64,000 bases of DNA from positions 455,526-519,525 of the forward strand of contig NZ_LGUI01000009.1 of NCBI RefSeq assembly GCF_002891295.1. The letters run 5' to 3'. This document shows, one piece after another, positions 8,132 through 15,981 of the stretch (the first letter of the stretch is position 1; every line of letters begins with the position of its first letter). A model generated the notes under the pieces. The model was not told where the DNA came from. It was given only the letters and a program-made list of their open reading frames with translations, and did not search any database. A program made the translations under genes and the position numbers. Origin of the DNA: Streptomyces eurocidicus. GTDB lineage: Bacteria; Actinomycetota; Actinomycetes; Streptomycetales; Streptomycetaceae.

Positions 8132-9073
8132 ATGTCGCCGAACGGGATCCAGACGCCGACACCCGGCGGGCCCCTGGCGGACACCGGGTCCGGGGAGTCG
8201 CTCGACGCCCGGCTCGCGGCGTCCCTGGACGGCTCCTTCAGCAGCGAGTACGCGGAGGTGAACGGCGTCCGGCTGCACTATGTGACGGGCGGCCGGGGCA
8301 AGCCGCTGATCCTGCTGCCCGGATGGCCGGAGACCTGGTGGGAGTACCGCAAGGTGATGCCCGCGCTCGCGGCCCACCACCGGGTGACGGCCGTGGACTT
8401 CCGCGGCATGGGCGGCTCGGACAAGCCGGCGTCCGGCTTCGAGAAGAAGACGATGGCCGGCGACATCCGCGAGCTGGTCCGCCACCTGGGCCACGACCGC
8501 GTCAACATCGCGGGCCACGGCATCGGCGCGATGATCGCCTTCGCGTACGCCGGCAACCACCCCGAGGCCACGGAGAAGGTGGCCATCCTCAACACCACCC
8601 ACATCGACGACAGCTACTACGACTTCCCCATGGTCCCCCGCCCCGGCGACAAGGGACCGCACCGCTGGTGGCTGGCCTTCAACCAGGTGCACGGCCTTCC
8701 GGAACAACTCCTGGAGGGCCGCTACCGCCATCTGATCGACTACATGTTCGACCTCAGCCTGGTAAACCCCGACGCGATCACCTCGTACGACCGTGACGTC
8801 TACGCCCACGCGTACTCCTCGACGGAGGCGATCCGCGCGAGCAAGGCGTGGTTCCAGGCGTACCAGCGGGACATCGAGGACTTCAACGGCTACCCCCCGG
8901 TCCGGGCCCCCATGCTGGGCCTGGCCTACGGCACCTTCTACGACTACATGCGCGAGGCCCTCCCGGCCCAGGGCACGGACGTCCGCGTAGTGAAGATCGA
9001 GAACACCCGCAACTACCTGGTGGAGGAACAGCCGGAGGCGGTGACGCGGGAGTTGCTGGCGTTCTTCGGCTGA
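8132..9073 (+). CDS. Alpha/beta-hydrolase-fold protein with degenerate catalytic residues
   Basis: A 313-residue protein resembling epoxide hydrolases over its whole length: LLPGWPETWWEYRKVMP (61-77) matches the oxyanion loop HGWPET, and DFRGMGGSDKP (89-99) matches DxRGxGxSDxP. At the nucleophile elbow, however, the sequence is G128-H-G-I-G132, with glycine at position 130 where Asp or Ser is expected. In the C-terminal segment where GHF/GHW is usual, it reads NTRNYLVEEQPEAV, so the catalytic His is also missing. The DNA reads cleanly through both sites. It is therefore probably not a classical hydrolase and may be a binding or scaffold protein. ATG 8132 follows GGGGGAAG. Confidence 0.8.
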   Translation: MSPNGIQTPTPGGPLADTGSGESLDARLAASLDGSFSSEYAEVNGVRLHYVTGGRGKPLILLPGWPETWWEYRKVMPALAAHHRVTAVDFRGMGGSDKPASGFEKKTMAGDIRELVRHLGHDRVNIAGHGIGAMIAFAYAGNHPEATEKVAILNTTHIDDSYYDFPMVPRPGDKGPHRWWLAFNQVHGLPEQLLEGRYRHLIDYMFDLSLVNPDAITSYDRDVYAHAYSSTEAIRASKAWFQAYQRDIEDFNGYPPVRAPMLGLAYGTFYDYMREALPAQGTDVRVVKIENTRNYLVEEQPEAVTRELLAFFG

Positions 9074-9228
9074 AGGGCGGGGGCCGGGGGCCGCCGCACC
9101 ACCGGCCCCACGGCCCGGGGCGTCCGCCTCCCGGGCGGGCAGCCGGAAGCCCGCCCCCCTCCTCCGCGCACGGCCGGATATCAGACGCTCTACCGACCGC
9201 GGCGGTACGCGCCGATCGCGGCGAGCAT

Positions 9229-9238
9229 TGTGTACACA
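9229..9238 (+). promoter_or_regulatory. TGTACA-core palindrome before the antitoxin gene
   Basis: The perfect palindrome TGTGTACACA lies 25 bases upstream of the antitoxin ATG. A TGTACA core is the reported recognition hexamer of YefM-family antitoxins, so this is a likely autoregulatory operator. Direct evidence is only the palindrome and its position. Confidence 0.55.
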
Positions 9239-9263
9239 TAGGACACTAGGCACACTTAAGCCC

Positions 9264-9506
9264 ATGACTCAGCCGCCTACCATAGAGTCCATCCGCGACG
9301 TGCGCGCACACTTGGCGGAGGTCGTGGAGCGCGCCGAACGCGACGACGTACCCACGGTGATCACACGCCGGGGCAAGGAAGTCGCCGCCGTCGTCTCCAT
9401 CGAGGTGCTGCGCAAGTACCAGGAGTGGGAAGAGCGCGAGATCAACCGGATCATCGACGAGCGATGGCGAACCCGGCGCCCGGCATCCCGATCGAGGACA
9501 TCATGA
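9264..9506 (+). CDS. Phd/YefM-type antitoxin with frameshifted C-terminus
   Basis: The first 66 residues are a normal Phd/YefM antitoxin: SIRDVRAHLAEVVERAERDD, then VPTVITRRGKEVAAVVSIEVL. The tail as read (WRTRRPASRSRTS) is basic and atypical. In another frame, starting at ATG 9464, the DNA encodes MANPAPGIPIEDIMRETLA and ends at TGA 9530-9532, overlapping the toxin start as in normal pairs. One missing base near 9460-9464 would restore the join. The toxin-contacting C-terminus is therefore lost unless this is a sequencing error or programmed frameshifting. It is followed immediately by the toxin gene. Confidence 0.78.
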   Translation: MTQPPTIESIRDVRAHLAEVVERAERDDVPTVITRRGKEVAAVVSIEVLRKYQEWEEREINRIIDERWRTRRPASRSRTS

Positions 9507-9524
9507 GGGAGACGCTGGCGCGCG

Positions 9525-9788
9525 GTGAGTGAGTACCGAACCGTCTTCCGACCCGAGGCGCAGGCCGAGCTCCGGAAGATCCCCCGCGACATGGCACTGC
9601 GCATCCTGGCCAAGCCGACCGAACTGGAAAACGATCCGTTCGGCTTCAACACCACCGCGCTCACGTCCCAGCCGGAACGCCGCCGGCTGCGGATCGGCGA
9701 CTATCGCGTCGTCTATACGATCGACAACGGAGAGCTGGTGGTGTGGGTCGTGCACGTCGGGCACCGCTCCACCGTTTACGACACCTGA
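9525..9788 (+). CDS. RelE/ParE-family toxin
   Basis: An 87-residue toxin of the RelE/ParE superfamily: SEYRTVFRPEAQAELRKIP, then DPFGFNTTALTSQPERRRLR, then IGDYRVVYTIDNGELVVWVVHVGHRSTVY. The RLRIGDYRVVYTI and VWVVHVGHR segments are the family hallmarks; RelE members of this type cleave mRNA on the ribosome. GTG 9525 overlaps the end of the reconstructed antitoxin frame by 8 bases (GTGAGTGA), the usual coupled arrangement. The frame is intact although the antitoxin is frameshifted, which makes its activity doubtful in the native strain. Confidence 0.85.
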   Translation: MSEYRTVFRPEAQAELRKIPRDMALRILAKPTELENDPFGFNTTALTSQPERRRLRIGDYRVVYTIDNGELVVWVVHVGHRSTVYDT

Positions 9789-9866
9789 TCCCGGCCGATC
9801 CGGCATCAGAACATCCCGCACCGATCCAGCACACCCGCTGTCAGTGGTGGGTGCTTCCATAGCCCC

Positions 9867-11036
9867 ATGAGCACCGTGCACGAGACCGCCGCCCTCCTCC
9901 CCGAACCCGACGAACTCCGCGCCCACCTGCGCGCGTTGGCCGTTCTGGACGCCACGATCGGCGACGATCCGAAGTTCTGCTGCTACAGCTTCGACACGAC
10001 CTGGGGCCCCGGCGAAGAGGCGGCCTTGATGGACAACGGCTCGGGGGACGACTTCTCCGTGCTCTTCACCCCGGCCGGCGTGCTCATACGCGGCTTCGAC
10101 CACGAGTCGGAGATGAGCCCTTATGGGACGGACGACGAGCAGGTCTGGCCCGGTGTCATCGACGGAGTGCCCGCCGCGCTGCGCCCGGTCCTGGACGAAC
10201 CCGCCTTCTGCGACGAGGGCATCGACGCCCCACGCGTCACCGCCTGCCTGTGGCGGGAGACCGGCGACACGGCCTGGCGCACCGGCTCGGCCATCGCCTT
10301 CCCGCCCGGCATCGAGGACCCGGACGGCTCCGGCTTCCTCTTCCACCTTCTCACCGACCGCTCCCCCGAGGCCGTCCAGGCCCACTTCGAGGACTACTAC
10401 GAGCGTCCCGTCCCCCTCGACGCCGTCCGCCACGTCCTCGCCGGAGGCCCCCTCACCCCCGCGGTCGCCACAGCCCTCAACCCGGCCGCCCTCTCGGACG
10501 CCGCACTGCTCGGCAGGATCACCGCGCACCCTGAGGCCGCCTCCTACCTGGCCTGCGACGGAGAGTTCGATCTCGCCCGCACCGACCCGATCGAGCCGAT
10601 CGCCCTGCCCAACGGCCTCTCGGTCGAGCCCGTCGCCGGCTGCGACGCGGGTGGCACCCACTACCTCTGCGGCCCGGCCGTCCCCGGCGGCCCCCGCCCC
10701 GTCCTCTACACCGACTCCGAGGGCCGGGCCTCCCTGATCGCCGAGTCCCTCGCCGAGGCCCTGACCCTGGCCGTCGTCCTGCCGTCCTGGCACGACGCCC
10801 TGGCCGGCTTCCGGCCCCCGGCCCTCAACGCCGACTACCTCGACGACCACCCGGATCACCCCGCCGTCCGCGACCGCCTTCTCGCCGCACTCCGGCTTCC
10901 CCCGGCCACGGACCGGGAAGTCCTGGACCGCCTGCTCACCACCGCCGCCCGCACCGTCCCCGACGGTTTCCTCCCGCACGTCCCCGATGAGGAGGATTCC
11001 GCCTTCGAGCCGATGCTCGAACGGCCCGCCGAGTAG
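9867..11036 (+). CDS. Uncharacterised 389-residue protein
   Basis: I do not recognise a named family. The protein is acidic and soluble, without a signal peptide or membrane helix. Notable segments are FCCYSFDTTWGPGEEAALMD (about residue 37) and FTPAGVLIRGFDHESEMSP in the N-terminal half, and IALPNGLSVEPVAGCDAGGT and SLAEALTLAVVLPSWHDAL in the C-terminal half. The second half has the look of a SUKH/SMI1-type immunity fold, but this is a weak impression. It lies between a toxin gene and the decayed copy of that toxin, so an immunity or accessory role is possible but unproven. The start is ATG 9867; no ribosome site is visible. Confidence 0.75.
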   Translation: MSTVHETAALLPEPDELRAHLRALAVLDATIGDDPKFCCYSFDTTWGPGEEAALMDNGSGDDFSVLFTPAGVLIRGFDHESEMSPYGTDDEQVWPGVIDGVPAALRPVLDEPAFCDEGIDAPRVTACLWRETGDTAWRTGSAIAFPPGIEDPDGSGFLFHLLTDRSPEAVQAHFEDYYERPVPLDAVRHVLAGGPLTPAVATALNPAALSDAALLGRITAHPEAASYLACDGEFDLARTDPIEPIALPNGLSVEPVAGCDAGGTHYLCGPAVPGGPRPVLYTDSEGRASLIAESLAEALTLAVVLPSWHDALAGFRPPALNADYLDDHPDHPAVRDRLLAALRLPPATDREVLDRLLTTAARTVPDGFLPHVPDEEDSAFEPMLERPAE

Positions 11037-11074
11037 GCCCGACCCCACCCGACGACGCCGGCACGGTGACGACG

Positions 11075-11106
11075 AAGGGGCCGACTCCACGAGGAGCCGA
11101 CCCCTT
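11075..11106 (-). terminator. Minus-strand hairpin, possible displaced ychF terminator
   Basis: Arms 11075-11088 and 11093-11106 form a 14-bp stem that pairs completely, with two G-U pairs, only in minus-strand RNA; in plus-strand RNA two pairs are broken. It lies 47 bases beyond the copy of the ychF 3' end at 11154. The real ychF terminator lies at almost the same distance (50 bases) beyond the ychF stop codon. Confidence 0.6.
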
Positions 11107-11164
11107 CCCACCCGCACGCTCGCGGAACTACCTCACATGCGGCGACGAACCGATCAGACGTTGA

Positions 11165-11202
11165 AGCGGAATCTGCAATACGGGGATCCCACCTGCGAAA
11201 AC
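11165..11202 (+). repeat. 38-bp imperfect repeat, left copy
   Basis: It aligns without gaps to 12589-12626. The core GGGATCCCACCTGCGAAAAC (11183-11202) differs from the right copy at one base. The two copies bracket the 338-residue gene. The left copy overlaps the ychF-end duplication. Confidence 0.7.
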
Positions 11203-11303
11203 GCAGTTCCCGCAAGCCTCATCCAGCACCGATCCAGCACGGTGCAAGTTCACCCAGCACATCCAGCACCCGCGACCGCGACAAGGAATCTGCCCACCGC
11301 CAC

Positions 11304-11420
11304 CCAATCGAGGACATCCTGAGGGAGACGCTAGTAGGCGGCGAGTGAGTACCGGACCGCCTTCCGAGCGTAAGCACACGTCCAGCTGGTGGATATCCCC
11401 CGCGACGTGGGAGGTTCAGC
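11304..11420 (+). pseudogene. Decayed second Phd/RelE-type antitoxin-toxin junction
   Basis: Bases 11307-11348 encode IEDILRETLVGGE and a TGA, nearly the same as the lost antitoxin tail of the intact locus (IEDIMRETLARGE). The next bases match the toxin start, but its GTG has become GCG, and the frame SEYRTAFRA runs into TAA after about ten codons. Homology resumes beyond it (the IPRD segment at 11404-11415, matching KIPRDMA). This is the remnant of a second copy of the pair at 9264-9788. Weaker similarity may extend to about 11500. Confidence 0.7.
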
Positions 11421-11515
11421 TTCCTGCGGACAGAGGTCAGACCGACGCGCCACTGGATGAGGTCAGAATCGGCTTCGAGACCATCGACCGGAGAATACCT
11501 TCGCCGCCTCCGAGA

Positions 11516-12532
11516 TCAGTCGAGCTTCTCGAACGCCGGTCTCGGTGCGATGATGGGCGTGCGCTTTTCATTGATATTGAGCCATGTCGGCGCTTCCACC
11601 GACATGAGCTTTCGGTCAACAGTAATTAGATTCTGCTGCGCCGCTTCGTTCAGGGCATCAAGTATGTCGACCACCTTCACCTTCCCGTACTTCTCCAGTT
11701 GCGCCTGGATCTTCTGGGCCTTCGCACTCGGCTTGTAATAATAGGGTGCGCGATCATGCCTGCCAACCGTCAGAATCGCTTCAGCAACTGCCTCATATGC
11801 ATCGTTGAACAAGCCCATGAAGCCGTCCGGGTCCGGCAGTGCAATCAGATGTAGACTTTTCCACCTCTGATATCCCGCCGGAAGGTCCAGGGCCTGTGGA
11901 ACAATCGCCACTCGGAGCCCGTTACCATCTTCGAGTTGATGCCAATTACTCTTGATAGTCGCGGCGGCAAACCGTGCCTTCTCCGTACTACTCAGGAACA
12001 GGTCGGTCTTCCATACCTTCTTGATCCGTTCCCGCAGGTCAGGTTCGGCGGCGACGCCGCGAGCAGCGATCGGCACCCAGGATCCAAATGCGAACGGCCG
12101 ACCTGACCCATCAGGCAACAACACCGCATCACCACTCGCGTTGTTGACAACGGCCTCAGTGAATCCGAGATGGCGTGCACGCTCGTGCCCGAACATCAGG
12201 GACGTCGGTCTGCCCAAGTCAGCGAATGCCCTAGGGCTCACCTTCTTGAGCGCTTCGCCGACCAGATCGACAACGCGTGGCTCGCCGCCGACAATCGCCT
12301 CGTGAACGGCCCACTCAAACCCATCTCCGCGCGATCCCTTGTCGCGGTGGAGGCGAGCTAGCTTAGCGAGCTGTCGAAACGTGACCTCCACCCGATCGCA
12401 ATTGAGGTCTTCGAGGTCCGCTTGCGACAATTCATCAAAATGGGCCCTCAGAATTGATCGCGATACCGCGTAAAGAGCACGACCATACTCATCAACTGGT
12501 TCAGCCTGACTCAGGAAGGTAACATCAGCCAT
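11516..12532 (-). CDS. Uncharacterised 338-residue island protein, possible nuclease-like
   Basis: I do not recognise a named family. The gene is clearly lower in G+C than its neighbours, with codons such as TAT-TAT-TAC, which suggests transfer. Conserved-looking segments are GDGFEWAVHEAIVGG (69-83), LGRPTSLMFGHERA (106-119), KVWKTDLFL (172-180) and AATIKSNWHQLEDGNGLRVA (190-209). An acidic residue, then a KTDLF segment and a strand with a T-I-K motif recalls the D...(E/T)xK layout of restriction-like nucleases, but this is inference. There is no signal peptide or membrane helix. It is bracketed by 38-bp repeats and followed upstream by a YefM/YoeB pair. ATG 12532 is the likely start. Confidence 0.72.
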   Translation of the reverse strand: MADVTFLSQAEPVDEYGRALYAVSRSILRAHFDELSQADLEDLNCDRVEVTFRQLAKLARLHRDKGSRGDGFEWAVHEAIVGGEPRVVDLVGEALKKVSPRAFADLGRPTSLMFGHERARHLGFTEAVVNNASGDAVLLPDGSGRPFAFGSWVPIAARGVAAEPDLRERIKKVWKTDLFLSSTEKARFAAATIKSNWHQLEDGNGLRVAIVPQALDLPAGYQRWKSLHLIALPDPDGFMGLFNDAYEAVAEAILTVGRHDRAPYYYKPSAKAQKIQAQLEKYGKVKVVDILDALNEAAQQNLITVDRKLMSVEAPTWLNINEKRTPIIAPRPAFEKLD

Positions 12533-12588
12533 TCAGCGACTCCCCATTTCGCCACACGAGAGGTTGATCCGGAACTCGGCTACAGCGG

Positions 12589-12626
12589 AACGGAACGCCG
12601 AACGCAGGGATCCCATCTGCGAAAAC
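12589..12626 (+). repeat. 38-bp imperfect repeat, right copy
   Basis: Counterpart of 11165-11202, 57 bases upstream of the start of the 338-residue gene. The core at 12607-12626 (GGGATCCCATCTGCGAAAAC) matches the left copy at 19 of 20 positions. Confidence 0.7.
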
Positions 12627-12689
12627 CGAGGTTTAAAGTAGGTCATCCAGGCATGGAAGAGACGCCCCAGCACACCGGACACTCACCGA

Positions 12690-12944
12690 TCAATAGTGAT
12701 ACCGGGCGGCGAGGATGACGATCTCCTTGTCCGTCACCAGATAGACGAGGCGGTGCTCGTCGTCGATCCGTCGCGACCAGGCCCCAGGCATGTGATACTT
12801 CAGTGGCTCCGGCTTGCCGATGCCCGTGAAGGGGTCACGCCTGACGTCCTCGATGAGCTTGTTGATCCGGGCGAGCATCTTGCGGTCGTTCTTGAGCCAG
12901 GACGTGTAGTCCTCCCAGCCCTGATCCTCGAAGACGAGCCTCAC
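12690..12944 (-). CDS. yoeB: YoeB/Txe-family toxin
   Basis: An 84-residue YoeB-type mRNA interferase with the family pattern along its length: F-EDQGWEDYTSWLKNDRKML, then INKLIEDVRRDPFTGIGKPE, then LKYHMPGAWSRRIDDEHRLV and the C-terminal ILAARYHY. The catalytic positions (Glu in the GxGKPEPL/DDE region, Arg in HRLVY, terminal His-Tyr) are present. GTG 12944 overlaps the antitoxin stop by 4 bases (GTGA), so translation is coupled. YoeB binds the ribosome and cleaves mRNA when YefM is degraded. Confidence 0.93.
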   Translation of the reverse strand: MRLVFEDQGWEDYTSWLKNDRKMLARINKLIEDVRRDPFTGIGKPEPLKYHMPGAWSRRIDDEHRLVYLVTDKEIVILAARYHY

Positions 12945-13222
12945 GCGGCACCCGCACCTGCGTCCGGTGACTCGGGATCGATCAGCTCACGCTCCGACAT
13001 ATTGATGTGCGACAGGGCGTTCTCGTACGCCTTGAGCAGCCGCCGGGCGTTCGCCGGCGAGCGCAGCAGGTAGGAGCCCTCGCGCAGCGCCGCGTAGTCT
13101 TCGGCCGAGACAAGCACCGCGTTGCCGTGCTTGGAGACGATCTCGATGGCCTCATGGTTCTCGTTGACCTTTTTGATCAACGGAAACAGTTCCCTGCGGG
13201 CTTCACTCGCGGTTATGGACAT
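12941..13222 (-). CDS. yefM: YefM-family antitoxin
   Basis: A 93-residue antitoxin. It has the typical N-terminus MSITASEARRELFPLIKKVN, the strand IVSKHGNAVLVSAEDYAAL, and the YLLRSPANARRLLKAYENA helix that binds YoeB. Its C-terminus ends in an acidic, Ala/Gly-rich tail. ATG 13222 was chosen over an upstream in-frame start because the family begins with MSIT. It represses its own operon with YoeB as co-repressor; an inverted repeat lies upstream. Confidence 0.93.
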   Translation of the reverse strand: MSITASEARRELFPLIKKVNENHEAIEIVSKHGNAVLVSAEDYAALREGSYLLRSPANARRLLKAYENALSHINMSERELIDPESPDAGAGAA

Positions 13223-13243
13223 GACTCCAACCCTCCCATCAAG

Positions 13244-13263
13244 TGGTACCCAATAACGTACCA
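13244..13263 (-). promoter_or_regulatory. Inverted repeat upstream of yefM
   Basis: TGGTAC-N8-GTACCA is a perfect inverted repeat 22-41 bases upstream of the yefM ATG, in the place expected for the YefM/YoeB operator. Its core differs from the TGTACA core seen before the other antitoxin. Confidence 0.55.
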
Positions 13264-13342
13264 TTTTTGGTGTCATCCGAGAGGGGAAACGACTGATGGT
13301 CGCTCAGCTGATCCAGTACCCATCCAGCACGGGAAAAGCCCA

Positions 13343-13370
13343 GGGGCCCACCTCCGGAGAGGCGGACCCC
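13343..13370 (-). terminator. ychF terminator
   Basis: A 12-bp stem (13343-13354 with 13359-13370) with a 4-base loop pairs fully, with two G-U pairs, in minus-strand RNA, 50 bases after the ychF stop. A second small palindrome, CCACGTCA-G-TGACGTGG, lies between it and the stop (13389-13405). Confidence 0.75.
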
Positions 13371-13420
13371 ATCTGACCTGCATGTTTGCCACGTCAGTGA
13401 CGTGGTGTTATTTCATCCAC

Positions 13421-14509
<1,089 letters not shown>

Positions 14510-14693
14510 GTGGCGACTTCCCGTAGCGAGATGTGAAGGGGGTTCGCGGCCCGCTGGCGGGCCGGTCATCCAGTCTACGGGTCCCCGCCCGGCGGCGGCC
14601 CCGGACGGACTATCAGTCGAACGCATGGCCAAGGTGGCCCAAACGGCGTGTCCAACGTCGGATTCCTCCCGCTTCTCGACCTAGTTTGGTCGG

Positions 14694-15293
14694 GTGGAGC
14701 AACCCAGCACACGTATCCCGCCGCGCAAGGTCCGCCGCGCGTCCCCGGTGCCCCGGCCCGCCGCCCCCGTGGGCCCGGCCGAGAGCCCGTTCCTCCTCCG
14801 CGGCCGGTCCGGACGGGCCTCTCCCCCGCCCGGCGGGCCCGGGACCCGGCTGACCGGCCTCGGCGCCGGCCTGCTGACCATCCTGGCGATGCTCGGGGCC
14901 GGCTGGCTGGATTCCGTCATGGCCCGGGGCTCGACCGCCCTCTATGGGATGGCCTTCCTGCTGGGCTCCGCGGCCTGTGCCCTGTGGGTGCGCCCCGCCG
15001 ACCTGGTGACCGCGCCCGTGACGGCGCCGATCGCCTTCACGGCGGGGGCCGTGCCCCTGACCGGCGGCGACGGCGGCTTCGCCGGCCAGGCCATGGGCAT
15101 GATCACCTTGCTGTCGCTGAACGCCGGGTGGCTCTACGCCGGCACCCTGCTGGCCGGGGTGCTCGCGCTCTTCCGCAGGATCGCGCTGGTCAGGGCGCGG
15201 CGGCGACAGCGGAACCGGCAGCGGAGGCGGCCATCGCGGCCCCCACGATCCCCGCGTCGTTCTGCAGCAGAGCAGGCACGATCTCGGCGCTGA
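14694..15293 (+). CDS. DUF6542 membrane protein
   Basis: A 199-residue protein with a Pro/Arg-rich cytoplasmic N-terminus (1-50) and four hydrophobic segments between about 52 and 165, including SAACALWVRPADLVTAPVTA and the closing LNAGWLYAGTLLAGVLALFR. This corresponds to the DUF6542 pattern of Streptomyces as I remember it. The last ~35 residues are Arg-rich because the gene runs 104 bases into the convergent ppgK gene. GTG 14694 is 6 bases after a TAGTTT hexamer, so the mRNA is probably leaderless. Function unknown. Confidence 0.8.
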   Translation: MEQPSTRIPPRKVRRASPVPRPAAPVGPAESPFLLRGRSGRASPPPGGPGTRLTGLGAGLLTILAMLGAGWLDSVMARGSTALYGMAFLLGSAACALWVRPADLVTAPVTAPIAFTAGAVPLTGGDGGFAGQAMGMITLLSLNAGWLYAGTLLAGVLALFRRIALVRARRRQRNRQRRRPSRPPRSPRRSAAEQARSRR

Positions 15294-15951
15294 CCCCCTC
15301 GACCAGCGGCAGGAACTTGTCCGCCTTACGGCTCACCCCGCCGCCGATCACGAACAGCTCGGGCGAGAACAGCTTCTCCACGTGGACGAGGTACCGCTGC
15401 ACCCGGCGCGCCCAGTGCGCCCAGTTCAGGCCCTCGTCCTCCTTCGCCCGGGTCGAGGCGCGGGTCTCCGCGTCGTGGCCGTGCAGCTCCAGATGGCCCA
15501 GCTCCGTATTGGGCACCAGCACGCCGTCCGTGAAGACGGCGCTGCCGATGCCCGTGCCGAAGGTGAGTACGACGACCGTGCCGCGCCGCCCGCGCCCGGC
15601 GCCGTGGGTCATCTCGGCGAGCCCGGCCGCGTCCGCGTCGTTCAGCACGGTCACGGGGCCGCCCAGCCGGTCGGCGAGCAGCGCGGCGGCGTCCCGGCCG
15701 ATCCAGCCCTTGTCGACATTGGCGGCCGTCCGCGTCGTACCGCCGACGACCACGCCGGGGAAGGTGGCCCCGACCGGCCCGGTCCAGCCGAAGTGGTCCG
15801 CCACCTCCCGGACGCGGTCCGCGACCGCGTCCGGCGTCGCCGGGTGCGGGGTGAGGACCTTGAACCGCTCCTCGGTGAGCTCGCCCCGCGCCACGTCCAC
15901 CGGTGCGCCCTTGATGCCCGATCCGCCGATGTCCACGCCGAATACGTTCAT
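15190..15951 (-). CDS. ppgK: Polyphosphate glucokinase
   Basis: A 253-residue ROK-family kinase that phosphorylates glucose to glucose 6-phosphate with polyphosphate or ATP. The phosphate-binding motif FGVDIGGSGIKGAPVD is at the N-terminus. The segments LNDADAAGLAEM, VVLTFGTGIGSAVFTDGVLV and NTELGHLELHG contain the catalytic Asp and the glucose-binding region. LNWAHWARRVQRYL and FVIGGGVS are typical of actinobacterial PpgK. ATG 15951 lies 7 bases after a TAGCGT hexamer, a leaderless arrangement. The 3' end overlaps the convergent DUF6542 gene. Confidence 0.94.
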   Translation of the reverse strand: MNVFGVDIGGSGIKGAPVDVARGELTEERFKVLTPHPATPDAVADRVREVADHFGWTGPVGATFPGVVVGGTTRTAANVDKGWIGRDAAALLADRLGGPVTVLNDADAAGLAEMTHGAGRGRRGTVVVLTFGTGIGSAVFTDGVLVPNTELGHLELHGHDAETRASTRAKEDEGLNWAHWARRVQRYLVHVEKLFSPELFVIGGGVSRKADKFLPLVEGVSAEIVPALLQNDAGIVGAAMAASAAGSAVAAAP

Positions 15952-15981
15952 GGCCACCACGCTAAGGGGTAGGGCCCGGCG

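Noticed and set aside
9867..11036. Naming the 389-residue protein an immunity protein
   Set aside because: The resemblance to SUKH-type folds is only an impression, and no cognate toxin with a matching arrangement is seen.
11341..11629. A 94-codon frame starting at 11345
   Set aside because: It begins in the decayed toxin copy but in a shifted frame and runs into the antisense end of the island gene; better read as pseudogene debris.
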